A DNA stretch of 64,000 bases from Piscinibacter defluvii (GCF_004011805.1 NZ_RCHJ01000025.1:1-64000), one strand, 5' to 3'. Counted from the stretch's first letter, positions 28,067 through 37,305 are shown. Notes: a model not told the origin generated them from the letters alone. A program made the numbers and translations.

Positions 28067-28402
28067 CTACTTGGCGGGCTGGATGTCGGTCACGATCATC
28101 TTGCCGCCTTCGTTGACCACCATGAACTTGACCTTGTCGCCGGCCTTCAGCGACGCGAGCATGCCCTTGTCCTTGGCGGTGAAGACCATGGTCATCCCGG
28201 GCATGTCCAGGTGCTTGATGTCGCCGTGCTTGATGGTGACCTTGCCGGCCTCCTGATCGACCTTCTTCACCTCGCCGTCCGTCATGGTGGCCGGCTTGGA
28301 CATGTCCATCTTGCTGTGGTCCATGGTGGCCTGAGCGAAGCTGCTCACAGGCAGCGCGGCAGCGAAGGCGAGGGCAGAGATGGCCAGAACTTGCTTGATC
28401 AT
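28067..28402 (-). CDS. cusF: CusF-like periplasmic copper-binding protein
   Basis: 111 residues, signal peptide ending SSFAQA, then a Met/His-rich region (DHSKMDMSK) and an OB-fold domain with HLDMPGMTMVF, corresponding to the Met/Trp Cu(I) site of CusF, although the tryptophan is absent here. It probably passes Cu(I) to efflux or oxidase partners in the periplasm. 85 bases separate it from copI. Confidence 0.85.
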   Translation of the reverse strand: MIKQVLAISALAFAAALPVSSFAQATMDHSKMDMSKPATMTDGEVKKVDQEAGKVTIKHGDIKHLDMPGMTMVFTAKDKGMLASLKAGDKVKFMVVNEGGKMIVTDIQPAK

Positions 28403-28486
28403 GTTGATGACTTCCTCAATGGTGAGTAGAGAGCGGGGCTGCCCTCGTGCCCTTGCGGACGGACACGAGCGCTCGAAGCCGCAAGT

Positions 28487-28975
28487 TCACTTCTTGCTGA
28501 CCTTGACGGCGCCCTTCATGCCGGCCTCGTAGTGGCCAGGCATCAGGCAGGCGAAGTTCACGGTTCCCGCCTTGGTGAACTGCCAGATGATCTCGCCCTG
28601 CTTGCCGGGGGCGAGGCTCAGCTTGCTGGGCTCGTCGTGCTCCATGTCGGGGAACTTCTTCATCACCTCCAGGTGTTCCAGCAGTTCTTTCTCGGTGCCC
28701 AGGCTGAGTTCGTGTTTGACCTGGCCAAGGTTCTTGACCACCAAGCGCACCGTCTCGCCTTGCTTGACCTGGATGTCCGAGGGGGTGTAGCGCATCGCGT
28801 CGCTCATCTCGACGGTGATGGTGCGCGTCACCTTGGCAGCGACGCCCGGCTTGCCGATGGCGTCGTCGCCATGGTCGTGGCCGCCCGCGTGGTTGCCACC
28901 GGCAAACGCGCCGGTCGACAGACACACCGCGGCAACGGCGAGGAGGCGGCGAATGGATTTGACCTGATGATTCAT
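28487..28975 (-). CDS. copI: CopI-type periplasmic cupredoxin
   Basis: 162-residue blue-copper-like protein with signal peptide, His-rich head (NHAGGHDHGDD) and a cupredoxin fold. Type 1 ligands are visible as H88 (VKHEL), C143, H148 and M153 (FACLMPGHYEAGM). CopI of Rubrivivax and Vibrio is a periplasmic protein needed for copper tolerance. It lies 42 bases behind the oxidase gene and is likely co-transcribed. Confidence 0.88.
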   Translation of the reverse strand: MNHQVKSIRRLLAVAAVCLSTGAFAGGNHAGGHDHGDDAIGKPGVAAKVTRTITVEMSDAMRYTPSDIQVKQGETVRLVVKNLGQVKHELSLGTEKELLEHLEVMKKFPDMEHDEPSKLSLAPGKQGEIIWQFTKAGTVNFACLMPGHYEAGMKGAVKVSKK

Positions 28976-29017
28976 GAAGGCATTCCTTGTTGATTCGATT
29001 GGCAGGATGGCGGCCAC

Positions 29018-30430
29018 TCAGTGACCGCTGTGGGACGTGGGTTTGCGTACCTGGACTTCGGTGGGCTGCGCCGGCATGACCGCGCGCGGCATGGACTGCC
29101 CGCCCTCGGACTTGAAGCGCGCAGGCTCCGTGAGCGGCCCGGTGTATTCGTGGGCCACGGTACCCTCCGGGTGCTTGAACCAGCCGGGGTCCTTGTAGTC
29201 GCCCGCCTTCTGGTCGCGGCGGACCTTGAGCACGCTGAACATGCCGCCCATTTCCACCGAGCCGAACGGGCCTTCGCCCGTCATCATCGGTGCGGTGTTG
29301 TCGGGTATGGGCATTTCCATCTCGGTCATGTCGGCCATGCCGCGCTCGCCCATCACCATGTAGTCGGGGATCAGGTTGTTGATCTTCTTGGGGATGCCGC
29401 GGTGATCGACCCCGATGAGCGTGGGCACGTTGTGTCCCATGGCGTTCATCGTGTGATGGCTCTTGTGGCAGTGGAAGGCCCAGTCGCCTTCTTCGTCGGC
29501 GAGGAAGTCGACCTGCCGCATCTGCCCGACGGCGATGTCGGTCGTCACCTCCGGCCAGCGCGCGGCCTTGGGTGTCGGCCCCCCATCCGTGCCCGTGACG
29601 ACGAACTCGTGGCCATGCAGATGGATCGGGTGGTTGGTCATCGTCAGGTTGCCAATGCGGATGCGCACCCTGTCGTTCAAGCGCACGTTCAGCGAGTCGA
29701 TGCCGGGGAAGACGCGGCTGTTCCACGACCACAGGTTGAAGTCCAGCATCGTCATCGTCTTGGGCGTGTAGCTGCCCGGATCGATGTCGTAGGCGTTCAG
29801 CAGGAAGCAGAAGTCGCGCTGCACCTCATCGATCAACGGGTGCCGGGCCTTCGGATGCGTGATCCAGAAGCCCATCATGCCCATCGCCATTTGCGTCATC
29901 TCGTCGGCGTGCGGGTGGTACATGAAAGTGCCGGGCCGCCGCGCCACGAACTCGTAGACGAAGGTCTTGCCCGGCTGGATCGCGGGCTGGGTCAGGCCCG
30001 ACACACCGTCCATGCCGTTGGGCAGTCGCTGGCCGTGCCAGTGGACACTGGTGTGCTCGGGCAGCTTGTTGGTGACGAAGATGCGCACGCGGTCGCCCTC
30101 GACCACCTCGATGGTCGGACCCGGGCTCTGGCCGTTGTAGCCCCACAGATGGGCCTTGAAGCCCGGTGCCATCTCGCGCACCACCGGCTCGGCCACCAGG
30201 TGGAATTCCTTGACCCCTTGGTTCATGCGCCAGGGCAGCGTCCAGCCGTTGAGCGTGACCACGGGGTTGTAGGGCTGGCCGGTCGATGGGACCAGCGGCG
30301 GCATGGTGTCCGGCTTGGTCTGTATCACCGGCTCCGGCAAAGCGGCCAGGGCCACGCGGCTCGCCGCGCTGGCGGCCACGGCACCGCCTGCGATGCCCGC
30401 GAACTTGAAGAACTCTCTTCTCGACGACAT
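29018..30430 (-). CDS. Periplasmic multicopper oxidase (CopA/CueO-like)
   Basis: 470 residues. The N-terminus SSRREFFKFAGIAGG is a twin-arginine signal, so the enzyme is exported folded. All four copper motifs are present: HWHG, HPHADE, HPIHLHGHEF and HCHKSHHTM. A Met-rich stretch lies near residues 380-410 (MTEMEMP...MMTG...MGGM). It probably oxidises Cu(I) to Cu(II) in the periplasm. The ATG at 30430 follows AAGGA; a TTG at 30436 is in frame but less likely. Confidence 0.92.
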   Translation of the reverse strand: MSSRREFFKFAGIAGGAVAASAASRVALAALPEPVIQTKPDTMPPLVPSTGQPYNPVVTLNGWTLPWRMNQGVKEFHLVAEPVVREMAPGFKAHLWGYNGQSPGPTIEVVEGDRVRIFVTNKLPEHTSVHWHGQRLPNGMDGVSGLTQPAIQPGKTFVYEFVARRPGTFMYHPHADEMTQMAMGMMGFWITHPKARHPLIDEVQRDFCFLLNAYDIDPGSYTPKTMTMLDFNLWSWNSRVFPGIDSLNVRLNDRVRIRIGNLTMTNHPIHLHGHEFVVTGTDGGPTPKAARWPEVTTDIAVGQMRQVDFLADEEGDWAFHCHKSHHTMNAMGHNVPTLIGVDHRGIPKKINNLIPDYMVMGERGMADMTEMEMPIPDNTAPMMTGEGPFGSVEMGGMFSVLKVRRDQKAGDYKDPGWFKHPEGTVAHEYTGPLTEPARFKSEGGQSMPRAVMPAQPTEVQVRKPTSHSGH

Positions 30431-30463
30431 GAACAATCCTTGGAGGTCGACCTGGGGCCGGGC

Positions 30464-31900
30464 TCAGTGGCCGGCAGCGCCGCCACCGCTGGACGCGCTG
30501 GCGGTCGCCGTGAGGCTGGTGTTGGTGGGGCGCCCGATCACAGACGCCTGCAGCGCGGCATCTGCGAGCCAGAACTGCTGGTCGGCGTCGATGGCGGCCA
30601 TCACCGTGCTGACCTGGTCGCGGGCATCGGCCATCAGCTCGAAGACGCCGATCAGCATGCCGTTGTAGCGAAGTTGGTTCTCGTCGGCGATCACCTTGCG
30701 CAGAGGCAGCACCTCGTCGCGGTGGTGGCGCGCGATGTCGTAGGCCGTGCGGTAGGCCGAGTAGCTCTCGCGCAGGTTCGAGCCTGCCGTGCGAACCGTG
30801 GCTTCCAGCTGGTTGGCCGCCGCCAGCGTGCGGGCGCTCCAGGCGTCGCGCTGCATGCCGCCCCAGTCGAAGACCGGCAACCGCACACCGACCTCGTAGC
30901 CGCGCGCAGTGCTGCGGGTACCTGCCGCGTTGTCGAACGCCGTGTTCCGGCGCGCGGTGAGTTCGATGTCGGTGAAGCTCGCCACCTTGTTCAGCCCCTG
31001 GGCCTTGGCGGAGGCCTCTAACGCCGCCTGAGCGAGGCGAATGTCAAGACGGCCCCGGGTCGCCGTCGCAGCCACGGCCCGCGGCTCCATGGCCTGCTTG
31101 GGCAGGTCGGGCAGGCGCTCGGGCAGCGACAGCGCCTGAGCCTGTGCTTCATCCAGCCCAAGCAGGCGCACCAGGTCTTCGCGCGTGGCCGTGGCCTGAT
31201 GCGTGGCGGTGGCCAACCGCGTGGCAGCGTCGGCGTAGAAGGACTGCTCGCGCGCCCGCGTCAGGCGGTTGTAGTTGCCCGCCGACTGCATGCGGCGCGC
31301 CAGTTCGGCACTCGCCTCGGCGCTTTCAAAGACTTGCTGGGCGTACTTGAGCCTTTGCGCTGCAGCGACCGCACGCACCCAGGATTGGCGGACCTGGGTC
31401 ACTTGGTCAACCACGTCACCGGTAAGACGCAACTGCGACTGTTCGATGCGGCGGCTGGCCACGCCTTGCCGAGCTGGCAACGACAACACGTCGAGCAGGC
31501 CGAAGGCGAGCGACCGCCCGATGTCCAGCGAGTCCCCAGCCACCAGGCGCTCGAAACTGAAGAGCGGGTTCGTGATGCGTCCGCTCTGTGCGGCATCGGC
31601 CGAGTCCGCCCAACCCTGGGCCAGCAAGGCCTGCAGCGCAGGGCTGTTGACCAAGGCCAGTTGCACGGCCTCGCGCTGACCCACCGGCGCAGCCAACAAC
31701 TGGCTGGCAGTGGCAGCGCGCTTCTGGCGCTCGTCGTCGCTGCGCGCCAAAGCCAGGCGGCCTTCCGTGAAGCCGGTCGCTTCGTCGTTCACGCGGACCA
31801 TGGTCTGGTCGGCCGTGACGCTCGCGCAGCCAGTCAGCGCGGCCATGGCCACACCGGTCAGCACAAGTCGAACCCGGGCGCTTCCGAGCAACCGCCTCAT
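30464..31900 (-). CDS. TolC-family outer-membrane lipoprotein
   Basis: 478 residues with a lipobox LTGC near residue 24 and two long helical repeats typical of outer-membrane efflux proteins. It is encoded within the copper oxidase operon without a matching RND pump or adaptor next to it, so it may serve a pump encoded elsewhere or one of the two RND systems upstream. Coupled to the preceding small gene by an ATGA overlap. Confidence 0.88.
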   Translation of the reverse strand: MRRLLGSARVRLVLTGVAMAALTGCASVTADQTMVRVNDEATGFTEGRLALARSDDERQKRAATASQLLAAPVGQREAVQLALVNSPALQALLAQGWADSADAAQSGRITNPLFSFERLVAGDSLDIGRSLAFGLLDVLSLPARQGVASRRIEQSQLRLTGDVVDQVTQVRQSWVRAVAAAQRLKYAQQVFESAEASAELARRMQSAGNYNRLTRAREQSFYADAATRLATATHQATATREDLVRLLGLDEAQAQALSLPERLPDLPKQAMEPRAVAATATRGRLDIRLAQAALEASAKAQGLNKVASFTDIELTARRNTAFDNAAGTRSTARGYEVGVRLPVFDWGGMQRDAWSARTLAAANQLEATVRTAGSNLRESYSAYRTAYDIARHHRDEVLPLRKVIADENQLRYNGMLIGVFELMADARDQVSTVMAAIDADQQFWLADAALQASVIGRPTNTSLTATASASSGGGAAGH

Positions 31901-32244
31901 GGCTTGGCTCCCTTGTGGTGCCCAGCGCGGGGATCAGCAGCGGGTGCCGGCGCTTTGACGGGGTCCTGGGGCGCTTCCTTCGCGGGTTCGCCGGTCTGGG
32001 CTTCCTTGGCGTAGGCACGCCAGCCACCAATGCGGCCGACGCGGTCGTTGGCCTCGCGCCACGACTCGACCGGCTGGTCGGCATAGGGTTTGTAGGCCCG
32101 CAGCGGCGACACGTACTGCAGCTTGCTCGGCAGTGACGGCTGCGCCGCATCGGCGGCGGGCTGAGCCATGGCCGTTCCGGTCAGCAACAGCAGGATGCCG
32201 GAGAGCACCAACTGCCGCAGAGATTCTTGGGTGGGGTTTGGCAT
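31897..32244 (-). CDS. Small periplasmic protein, first gene of copper operon
   Basis: 115 residues with a signal peptide ending TAMAQP, then LQYVSPLRAYKPYADQPV, WREANDRVGRIGGW and a Pro/Ala-rich tail ending HHKGAKP. The family is a frequent unnamed companion of CopI/oxidase operons; function unknown. An inverted repeat lies 11 bases upstream of the start. Confidence 0.75.
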   Translation of the reverse strand: MPNPTQESLRQLVLSGILLLLTGTAMAQPAADAAQPSLPSKLQYVSPLRAYKPYADQPVESWREANDRVGRIGGWRAYAKEAQTGEPAKEAPQDPVKAPAPAADPRAGHHKGAKP

Positions 32245-32254
32245 GAGGCCTCTT

Positions 32255-32275
32255 CAGAGTTCACAGATGACTCTG
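32255..32275. promoter_or_regulatory. Inverted repeat in the copper operon leader
   Basis: Arms CAGAGT (32255-32260) and ACTCTG (32270-32275) with a 9-base spacer, just upstream of the first gene of the copper operon. It may be an operator or a leader hairpin. Confidence 0.4.
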
Positions 32276-32360
32276 GAGGCATTCTCAGAACCGGGACCCG
32301 ACATCAAGCTGAGCTGGTGTTTACATTTTTGTTATCTGGCTATCAGGTCGCTCGAACTCT

Positions 32361-32379
32361 GTGAAACTGTCCACTGTCC
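32361..32379 (+). promoter_or_regulatory. ACTGTCC direct repeat before cusR-like gene
   Basis: GTGAAACTGTCCACTGTCC contains ACTGTCC twice in tandem, and AAACTGTC equals half of the TGACAGTT box found at 2488, 4932 and 10997. It lies 19 bases before the response regulator and is a plausible autoregulatory site. Confidence 0.4.
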
Positions 32380-32397
32380 TGCAAGAGGCTCGCGCCC

Positions 32398-33081
32398 GTG
32401 AAGATTCTGCTCGTCGAAGACGAACCCAAGACCGGTGAGTACCTTCGCCAAGGCTTGAGCGAAGCAGGCTTCGTGGTCGACTGGACACAGGACGGCGCCG
32501 AGGGATTGAACCTGGCGTTGCAGAGCTTCTACGACCTGGTGATCCTGGACGTGATGCTTCCCGGCCTCGACGGCTGGCAGGTGCTGCAGTCGCTGCGTGG
32601 CCGGGGGCTGCAGATGCCGGTGCTTTTCCTCACCGCGCGTGACGAGGTGACGGACCGCGTCAAAGGCCTGGAGCTGGGCGCCGACGACTACCTGGTCAAG
32701 CCGTTCTCGTTCGCCGAACTGCTGGCTCGCGTGCGGACCATCCTGCGGCGTGGCCGCGGTGGCGCCGAAAGCACCACGCTGCACGTAGCCGACCTGGAAC
32801 TGGACCTGCTGCGGCGTCGCGTACACCGTTCCGGCCGGCGCATCGACCTGACCGCCAAGGACTTTGGCTTGCTGGAGTTGCTGATGCGTCGTCATGGCGA
32901 GGTGCTGCCGCGCTCGCTCATCGCCTCGCAGGTCTGGGACATGAACTTCGACAGCGACAGCAACGTCATCGAGGTGGCCGTGCGCCGCCTGCGCGTGAAG
33001 ATCGATGAAGGTCACGAGGTGAAGCTGATCCACACGGTGCGCGGCATGGGCTACGTGCTCGAAGCGCCCGAGGAGCCCTGA
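32398..33081 (+). CDS. cusR: Copper-responsive regulator, CusR/CopR type
   Basis: 227-residue OmpR-type regulator with receiver (D51 in [20 protein letters not shown]) and winged-helix domain. [19 protein letters not shown] is the classic CusR/CopR start, and [19 protein letters not shown] is typical of the group. It reads divergently from the copper operon that it presumably controls. The start appears to be GTG at 32398. Confidence 0.9.
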   Translation: MKILLVEDEPKTGEYLRQGLSEAGFVVDWTQDGAEGLNLALQSFYDLVILDVMLPGLDGWQVLQSLRGRGLQMPVLFLTARDEVTDRVKGLELGADDYLVKPFSFAELLARVRTILRRGRGGAESTTLHVADLELDLLRRRVHRSGRRIDLTAKDFGLLELLMRRHGEVLPRSLIASQVWDMNFDSDSNVIEVAVRRLRVKIDEGHEVKLIHTVRGMGYVLEAPEEP

Positions 33082-33085
33082 TATG

Positions 33086-33158
33086 GCACCCCCACGCTCA
33101 CTGCGTTCACTGCCCCCCACGGGGGCGCATCGGCGCCTTCGGGCGGCCGGGCGCCGCT
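33086..33158 (+). repeat. Burkholderiales-type intergenic repeat element
   Basis: The 73-base segment between cusR and cusS contains two hairpins, GCCCCC/GGGGGC (33112-33126) and CGGCGCC/GGCGCCG (33131-33156), preceded by CCCCCACGCTCACTGCG. Near-identical elements are scattered between genes of many Comamonadaceae and related genomes. It separates two genes that are normally overlapping or adjacent. Confidence 0.65.
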
Positions 33159-33159
33159 G

Positions 33160-34560
33160 ATGCTGCGCGCCCTGTCGCTGACACAGCGCCTGACGATCTT
33201 CTTCACGGTGCTGGCCGCAGCGGTGGTGTTCGGCCTGGGTTGGGTCTTCATCCAGGCGACGGCGCGGCACTTCGTCGACCTGGACCGCGGCACGCTGCAG
33301 GACAAGCAGCACCTGATCGAGGACATCGTACGGAGCGCAAACTCGATCGAGGACACCAAGTGGCGCTTGAACGAAGCGTTGAGCCACCATCACGACTTGT
33401 ACGTGGTGGTGAAGGACGCGCGGAGCGACGTGCTGTACCAGTCGCGAGGTTTCCAATCTCCCGGTCTTCTTCAGCCAGCGATCCCCTCGACAGCCGGCGA
33501 GGCCGGACTTCGACTTCGGCACTGGGCATCGGAAGGCAGGGAGTACCGGGCGATCGGCTTCCAGGTGACTCCGGCTTACGACAAGAGCGGTGCCCTCGAC
33601 GTGCTGGCCGCCATCGACACCGAGCACCACGAGCACTTCCTGGCCGAACTGCGCCGCACGCTGCTGCTGTACGCCTTGCTGGCCGTGGCGGTCAGTGGCC
33701 TGCTGGGCTGGCTGGCCGCGCACCAGGGGCTGGCGCCATTGCGGGCGATGCGTGCCAGGGCGGCGGCCGTGTCGGGCCACCAGTTCAACGAGCGGATGCC
33801 CGTGGCCGCCGTGCCCATCGAGATGGCCGACCTGGCGGCCGAACTCAACGGCATGTTGGACCGCCTGCGCGATGACTACCGCCGCTTGGCGGAGTTCTCT
33901 TCGGACCTGGCGCACGAACTGCGCACCCCGATCAGCAACCTGCTCACGCAGACGCAAGTCGCGCTGTCCACCAAGCGCGATGCCCCCACCTACTTCAACA
34001 TCCTGGCCTCCAACGCCGAGGAACTGGAGCGCATGGCCCGCATGGTGGCCGACATGCTGTTCCTCGCCAAGGCCGAACGCGGCATGCCCTTGCCGAACCG
34101 CGAGCGGTTCTCTGCGGCACAGGAAATACAGGCCCTGCTGGACTTCTACGACGCGGTGGCGGAGGAAAAGGGCATCCGGCTCAGCGTCACTGGCGATGGC
34201 GAGATCGATGGTGACCGCCTCATGTTCCGCCGTGCGGTCAGCAACTTGCTGTCCAACGCGGTGCGGCACGGTGATCCAGGCAGCCCCGTGACCGTGGTGA
34301 TCGTGGCCAGTGAAGCCGGCGTGTCCATCAGCGTGGCGAACACGTCCAATGACATCGATCCGACGGCGCTCCCACGCCTGTTCGATCGCTTCTTCCGTGG
34401 CGACCCCTCGCGGGCGCATCCGGCGTCCGAAGGCGCCGGACTGGGCCTGTCGATCACCAAGGCCATCGTTGAAGCGCACGGTGGCGACATCGCGGCAACG
34501 TCACGGGACCGGATGGTCCGGATGGTTATGCGGTTTCCGAGGTCGGCGGACGTCGCGTGA
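33160..34560 (+). CDS. cusS: Copper sensor histidine kinase, CusS type
   Basis: 466 residues: membrane segments at about 12-32 and 165-185, periplasmic domain between, HAMP, then HELRTPISNLLTQTQVAL with the phosphoacceptor His, N-box LSNLLSNAVRHG and G-box GAGLGLSIT. Heavy-metal sensor kinase family; partner of the cusR-like gene. The gap of 78 bases to cusR is filled by the repeat element, so coupling is looser than usual. Confidence 0.9.
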   Translation: MLRALSLTQRLTIFFTVLAAAVVFGLGWVFIQATARHFVDLDRGTLQDKQHLIEDIVRSANSIEDTKWRLNEALSHHHDLYVVVKDARSDVLYQSRGFQSPGLLQPAIPSTAGEAGLRLRHWASEGREYRAIGFQVTPAYDKSGALDVLAAIDTEHHEHFLAELRRTLLLYALLAVAVSGLLGWLAAHQGLAPLRAMRARAAAVSGHQFNERMPVAAVPIEMADLAAELNGMLDRLRDDYRRLAEFSSDLAHELRTPISNLLTQTQVALSTKRDAPTYFNILASNAEELERMARMVADMLFLAKAERGMPLPNRERFSAAQEIQALLDFYDAVAEEKGIRLSVTGDGEIDGDRLMFRRAVSNLLSNAVRHGDPGSPVTVVIVASEAGVSISVANTSNDIDPTALPRLFDRFFRGDPSRAHPASEGAGLGLSITKAIVEAHGGDIAATSRDRMVRMVMRFPRSADVA

Positions 34561-34663
34561 ATGAGTTGCAAGGAGTGCAAACGACGGCCTGTCGATTCAG
34601 TTTGACCGATTGATTGCCGCATGGCCATACACCTGCGTGCCGCGCGCCTGCCCGAGGTCACAG

Positions 34664-35230
34664 TCAGGCGCGACGCCGCGGCAGCATCGACTTCAGCACG
34701 TTGTCGCGCCAGATGAAGTGGTGCACGAGCGCCGCCGCCGCGTGCAGGCCAGCAATCCAGAGAATCGCGTCGCCCAGAAAGGTGTGGACCTCGCCCCAGT
34801 CGGTCCATTGGGTCAGAGCCCATCGGCCAACCAAGGGGATGGCGTCCAAGCGCAGACCCGCGAGCAGCGTCAAGGGCCGGCCATCTCCAGCAAGTGTGAG
34901 TAGCGCCGTCACCGGCGTGGCCAGGAGCAGGATCCAAAGTACGATCCGCACCGCAACCGCCGCCACGTTCGACCAATCGGGTCCCGTCGCAGACGGCGGC
35001 GCAGGCCGCACGGCGACCCAGACCAGGCGGACGGCCGTGAGCAGGAACACGAACAGGCCGATCGACTCGTGCGCCACGATGTCGAGCCGCGTTCCAGGAT
35101 CGACGCCGCTGTCGGCCAGGCGGCCAAAGTCTCCAGGCCCCAACGCGAATGCCGCCACAACTGCGATCGCCGCAAGCCAATGCAGGCTCATGCTGATGGT
35201 GTCGTAGCGATGCTTTGTCAGTGAATTCAT
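34664..35230 (-). CDS. Cytochrome b561
   Basis: 188-residue di-haem inner-membrane cytochrome with four membrane segments. Candidate haem ligands are the His in SLHWLAAIAV, the His in IVAHESIGL, and two His in the last helices (EVHTF, LHAAAALVHHF). Proteins of this family pass electrons between quinones and periplasmic acceptors or dispose of superoxide. Its ATG overlaps the kinase stop, so it is the last gene of the operon from 39370. Confidence 0.9.
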   Translation of the reverse strand: MNSLTKHRYDTISMSLHWLAAIAVVAAFALGPGDFGRLADSGVDPGTRLDIVAHESIGLFVFLLTAVRLVWVAVRPAPPSATGPDWSNVAAVAVRIVLWILLLATPVTALLTLAGDGRPLTLLAGLRLDAIPLVGRWALTQWTDWGEVHTFLGDAILWIAGLHAAAALVHHFIWRDNVLKSMLPRRRA

Positions 35231-36636
35231 GAGTTTTCTCCGGGAAATGGATTCTGTGGATATCGGCCAGCGGCGCTCGTTGCAAGGTGGACTTCCACCG
35301 ACAGCCCAGGAAAGTTCTCGCTCGCGCCACTCGAAGCCGACAGGCGAAATCCGTGGCGGTCCGCCACTGCCTTGACAATGGTGAGTCCAAGCCCGGATCC
35401 CGGCTGGCCGGACCCGGGAACGCGATAAAAGGGATCGAAGACCCGCTGGATCTCGTCGGGAGAGAGACCGGCGCCGCTGTCGCGAACGACGAACACGACC
35501 TCGCCCTCGCCCTCGCCCTCGCGCTGTTCGATCGCGATGTCGACGCGCCCTCCAGGGGGTGTGTAGCGGATGGCGTTATCGACCAGGTTGCGGACGATCA
35601 GCGTTGCCTCCAGTTCGCTGACCGGAACGATCACGTCGTCCACCGCCGACACACCGATGTCGATGGCCTTGGCATCGACCAAAGGCATCAGGTCCTGCAG
35701 CACGTCCGTCACCACTCGCACCAAGCTGGCCGTCGCAGGCGTGGCCTGGGGCTCGGACTGGGCCTTGGCCAGCGCCAGCATCTGTTCCAGCAGGCCACGC
35801 GATCGGTCAATGCCTCGGCGCAGGTCAGCCAGTCGTGACGCAGCAACCTCCTCCAGATCTGCCTGCGCCAAGCGCTCGGCTTGCAGTGACAGAGCGGTCA
35901 TCGGTGAGCGCAACTCGTGCGCGGCGTCGGCCACGAAACGCTGCTGTGCCGCCATCGAGTCCCTGACCCGTTCGAGCAGGCCGTTGATCGCCACCGCGAA
36001 GGGACGGACCTCAATCGGCAGGGGCGTCAGGTCGACCGGGTGAGGATCCGCCCGCTGCCGACGATCGATCTCCGCGGCCAGGGCCGTCACCGGGCGGAAG
36101 ACCTTTCTCACGAGGTCGGCGGTGATCACCAGCAGGATGGGCACGAGCACCAGGAAGGGCAGCACAGTCCGCAGGGCCCCGTCGCGCGCGATCTGGTCCC
36201 GAAAGCCGGACTCCTGAGCCACGACGAATCGCTCCCCCGTCGGGCGTGTGCGCACCAGCACACGGAACTTCTCGCCATCGACGGTCTGCGTCTGCAGTCC
36301 GTCGGCAAGCGAGTCGGGCAACAAGAGTGGGCCACCGGCATCGACGGGCCGGCGGTCAAGCGCCACGGTGCCTAGTCGCTGCACGAGGACGCGCGACTCC
36401 TCATCGCCATCCGCAGGACGGCTGTCGAGCCTCTCGCCTGACGCGGGCAGGCCCTGCCGGTCCACCAGCGCGGCGACCTGCCGCAGCACGTCGTCCTGCA
36501 ATTCGTTGGCTTCGTCGAAGGCGGTCATGAACGAGAACGCCCCGGCGACGACGGCCACCACCAGGATCGCTACCGACAAGGTCAGCGACAGCCTGACTTG
36601 GAGCGAGGTCCTCACTCGCTCTTGGAAACCCGCCAT
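35227..36636 (-). CDS. Sensor histidine kinase, QseC/PmrB type
   Basis: 469 residues: two membrane segments (15-37, 156-177) enclosing a periplasmic domain, HAMP, AAHELRSPMTALSLQ with the phosphoacceptor His, N-box RNLVDNAIRYTPPGG and G-box GSGLGLTIV. Partner of the regulator at 36612. The ATG at 36636 overlaps that gene by 25 bases; a GTG at 36615 would give the more usual four-base overlap and may be the true start. Confidence 0.88.
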   Translation of the reverse strand: MAGFQERVRTSLQVRLSLTLSVAILVVAVVAGAFSFMTAFDEANELQDDVLRQVAALVDRQGLPASGERLDSRPADGDEESRVLVQRLGTVALDRRPVDAGGPLLLPDSLADGLQTQTVDGEKFRVLVRTRPTGERFVVAQESGFRDQIARDGALRTVLPFLVLVPILLVITADLVRKVFRPVTALAAEIDRRQRADPHPVDLTPLPIEVRPFAVAINGLLERVRDSMAAQQRFVADAAHELRSPMTALSLQAERLAQADLEEVAASRLADLRRGIDRSRGLLEQMLALAKAQSEPQATPATASLVRVVTDVLQDLMPLVDAKAIDIGVSAVDDVIVPVSELEATLIVRNLVDNAIRYTPPGGRVDIAIEQREGEGEGEVVFVVRDSGAGLSPDEIQRVFDPFYRVPGSGQPGSGLGLTIVKAVADRHGFRLSASSGASENFPGLSVEVHLATSAAGRYPQNPFPGENS

Positions 36637-37277
36637 CCCAGTCCCCGAACGTTGCGGATCACCTGGCTGCCCAGCTTGCGGCGTAGCGAATGGATGATGA
36701 ACTCGACCGCGTTGCTCTCGACTTCCTCGCCCCAGCCGTAGATCCTGTCCTCGAGTTCGCCTCGCGACAGGATCGCGCCTGGCCGCACCAGGAGGGCCTG
36801 CAGCAGGGCGAACTCGCGGGCCGACAGTTGCACATCCGGCTGACCGGCGATGCTGGCTTGTCGGGTCGACAGGTCCAGCCGCACCTCGCCGTTGCTCAGC
36901 ATGGACTCGGCGCTGCCCGCGCGGCGGCGCAGTGCCACGCGCATGCGTGCCAGCAGTTCGGCCATCTCGAAGGGCTTGAGCACATAGTCGTCGGCACCGC
37001 CGTCCAAGCCGCGCAGTCGGTCGTCGAGGCCATCGCGCGCGGTGATGATGAGCACGGGCACAGGATTGCCGCCGGCGCGAATGTCCCTCAGCACATTCAG
37101 ACCGTCGCGCCCGGGCAGGCCCAGATCGAGAAGCACGAAGTCGTACGCCTGCGTGCGCAGTGCGGCCGGCGCAGCCTGTCCGTCGCGCACCCAGTCCACG
37201 GCGTAGGCGGCGTCCTTCAACGCGGCCTGGACCGCTTCGCCGATCATCGTGTCGTCCTCGACCAGCAGCACTCGCAT
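36612..37277 (-). CDS. Response regulator, QseB/PmrA type (copy 1)
   Basis: 221 residues, receiver with D51 and winged-helix domain. It shares EDDTMIGEAV and IYGWGEEVESNAVEF with the regulators at 40158 and 56531, placing all three in the QseB/PmrA group. No ribosome-binding site is visible; instead an 11-base direct repeat directly precedes the ATG. Operon with the COG4705-type membrane proteins upstream and the kinase downstream. Confidence 0.88.
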   Translation of the reverse strand: MRVLLVEDDTMIGEAVQAALKDAAYAVDWVRDGQAAPAALRTQAYDFVLLDLGLPGRDGLNVLRDIRAGGNPVPVLIITARDGLDDRLRGLDGGADDYVLKPFEMAELLARMRVALRRRAGSAESMLSNGEVRLDLSTRQASIAGQPDVQLSAREFALLQALLVRPGAILSRGELEDRIYGWGEEVESNAVEFIIHSLRRKLGSQVIRNVRGLGWRVSKSE

Positions 37278-37280
37278 TCG

Positions 37281-37305
37281 TCAGTCGTCAGTGGTCAGTC
37301 GTCAG
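37281..37305. repeat. 11-base direct repeat before response regulator
   Basis: TCAGTCGTCAG occurs at 37281-37291 and again at 37295-37305 with a TGG spacer, immediately upstream (minus strand) of the regulator's ATG at 37277. It occupies the place where a ribosome-binding site would be expected. Confidence 0.5.

Noticed and set aside
29021-31021. A 666-codon open frame on the plus strand
   Set aside because: Antisense to the multicopper oxidase and the TolC-like gene, both clearly coding.
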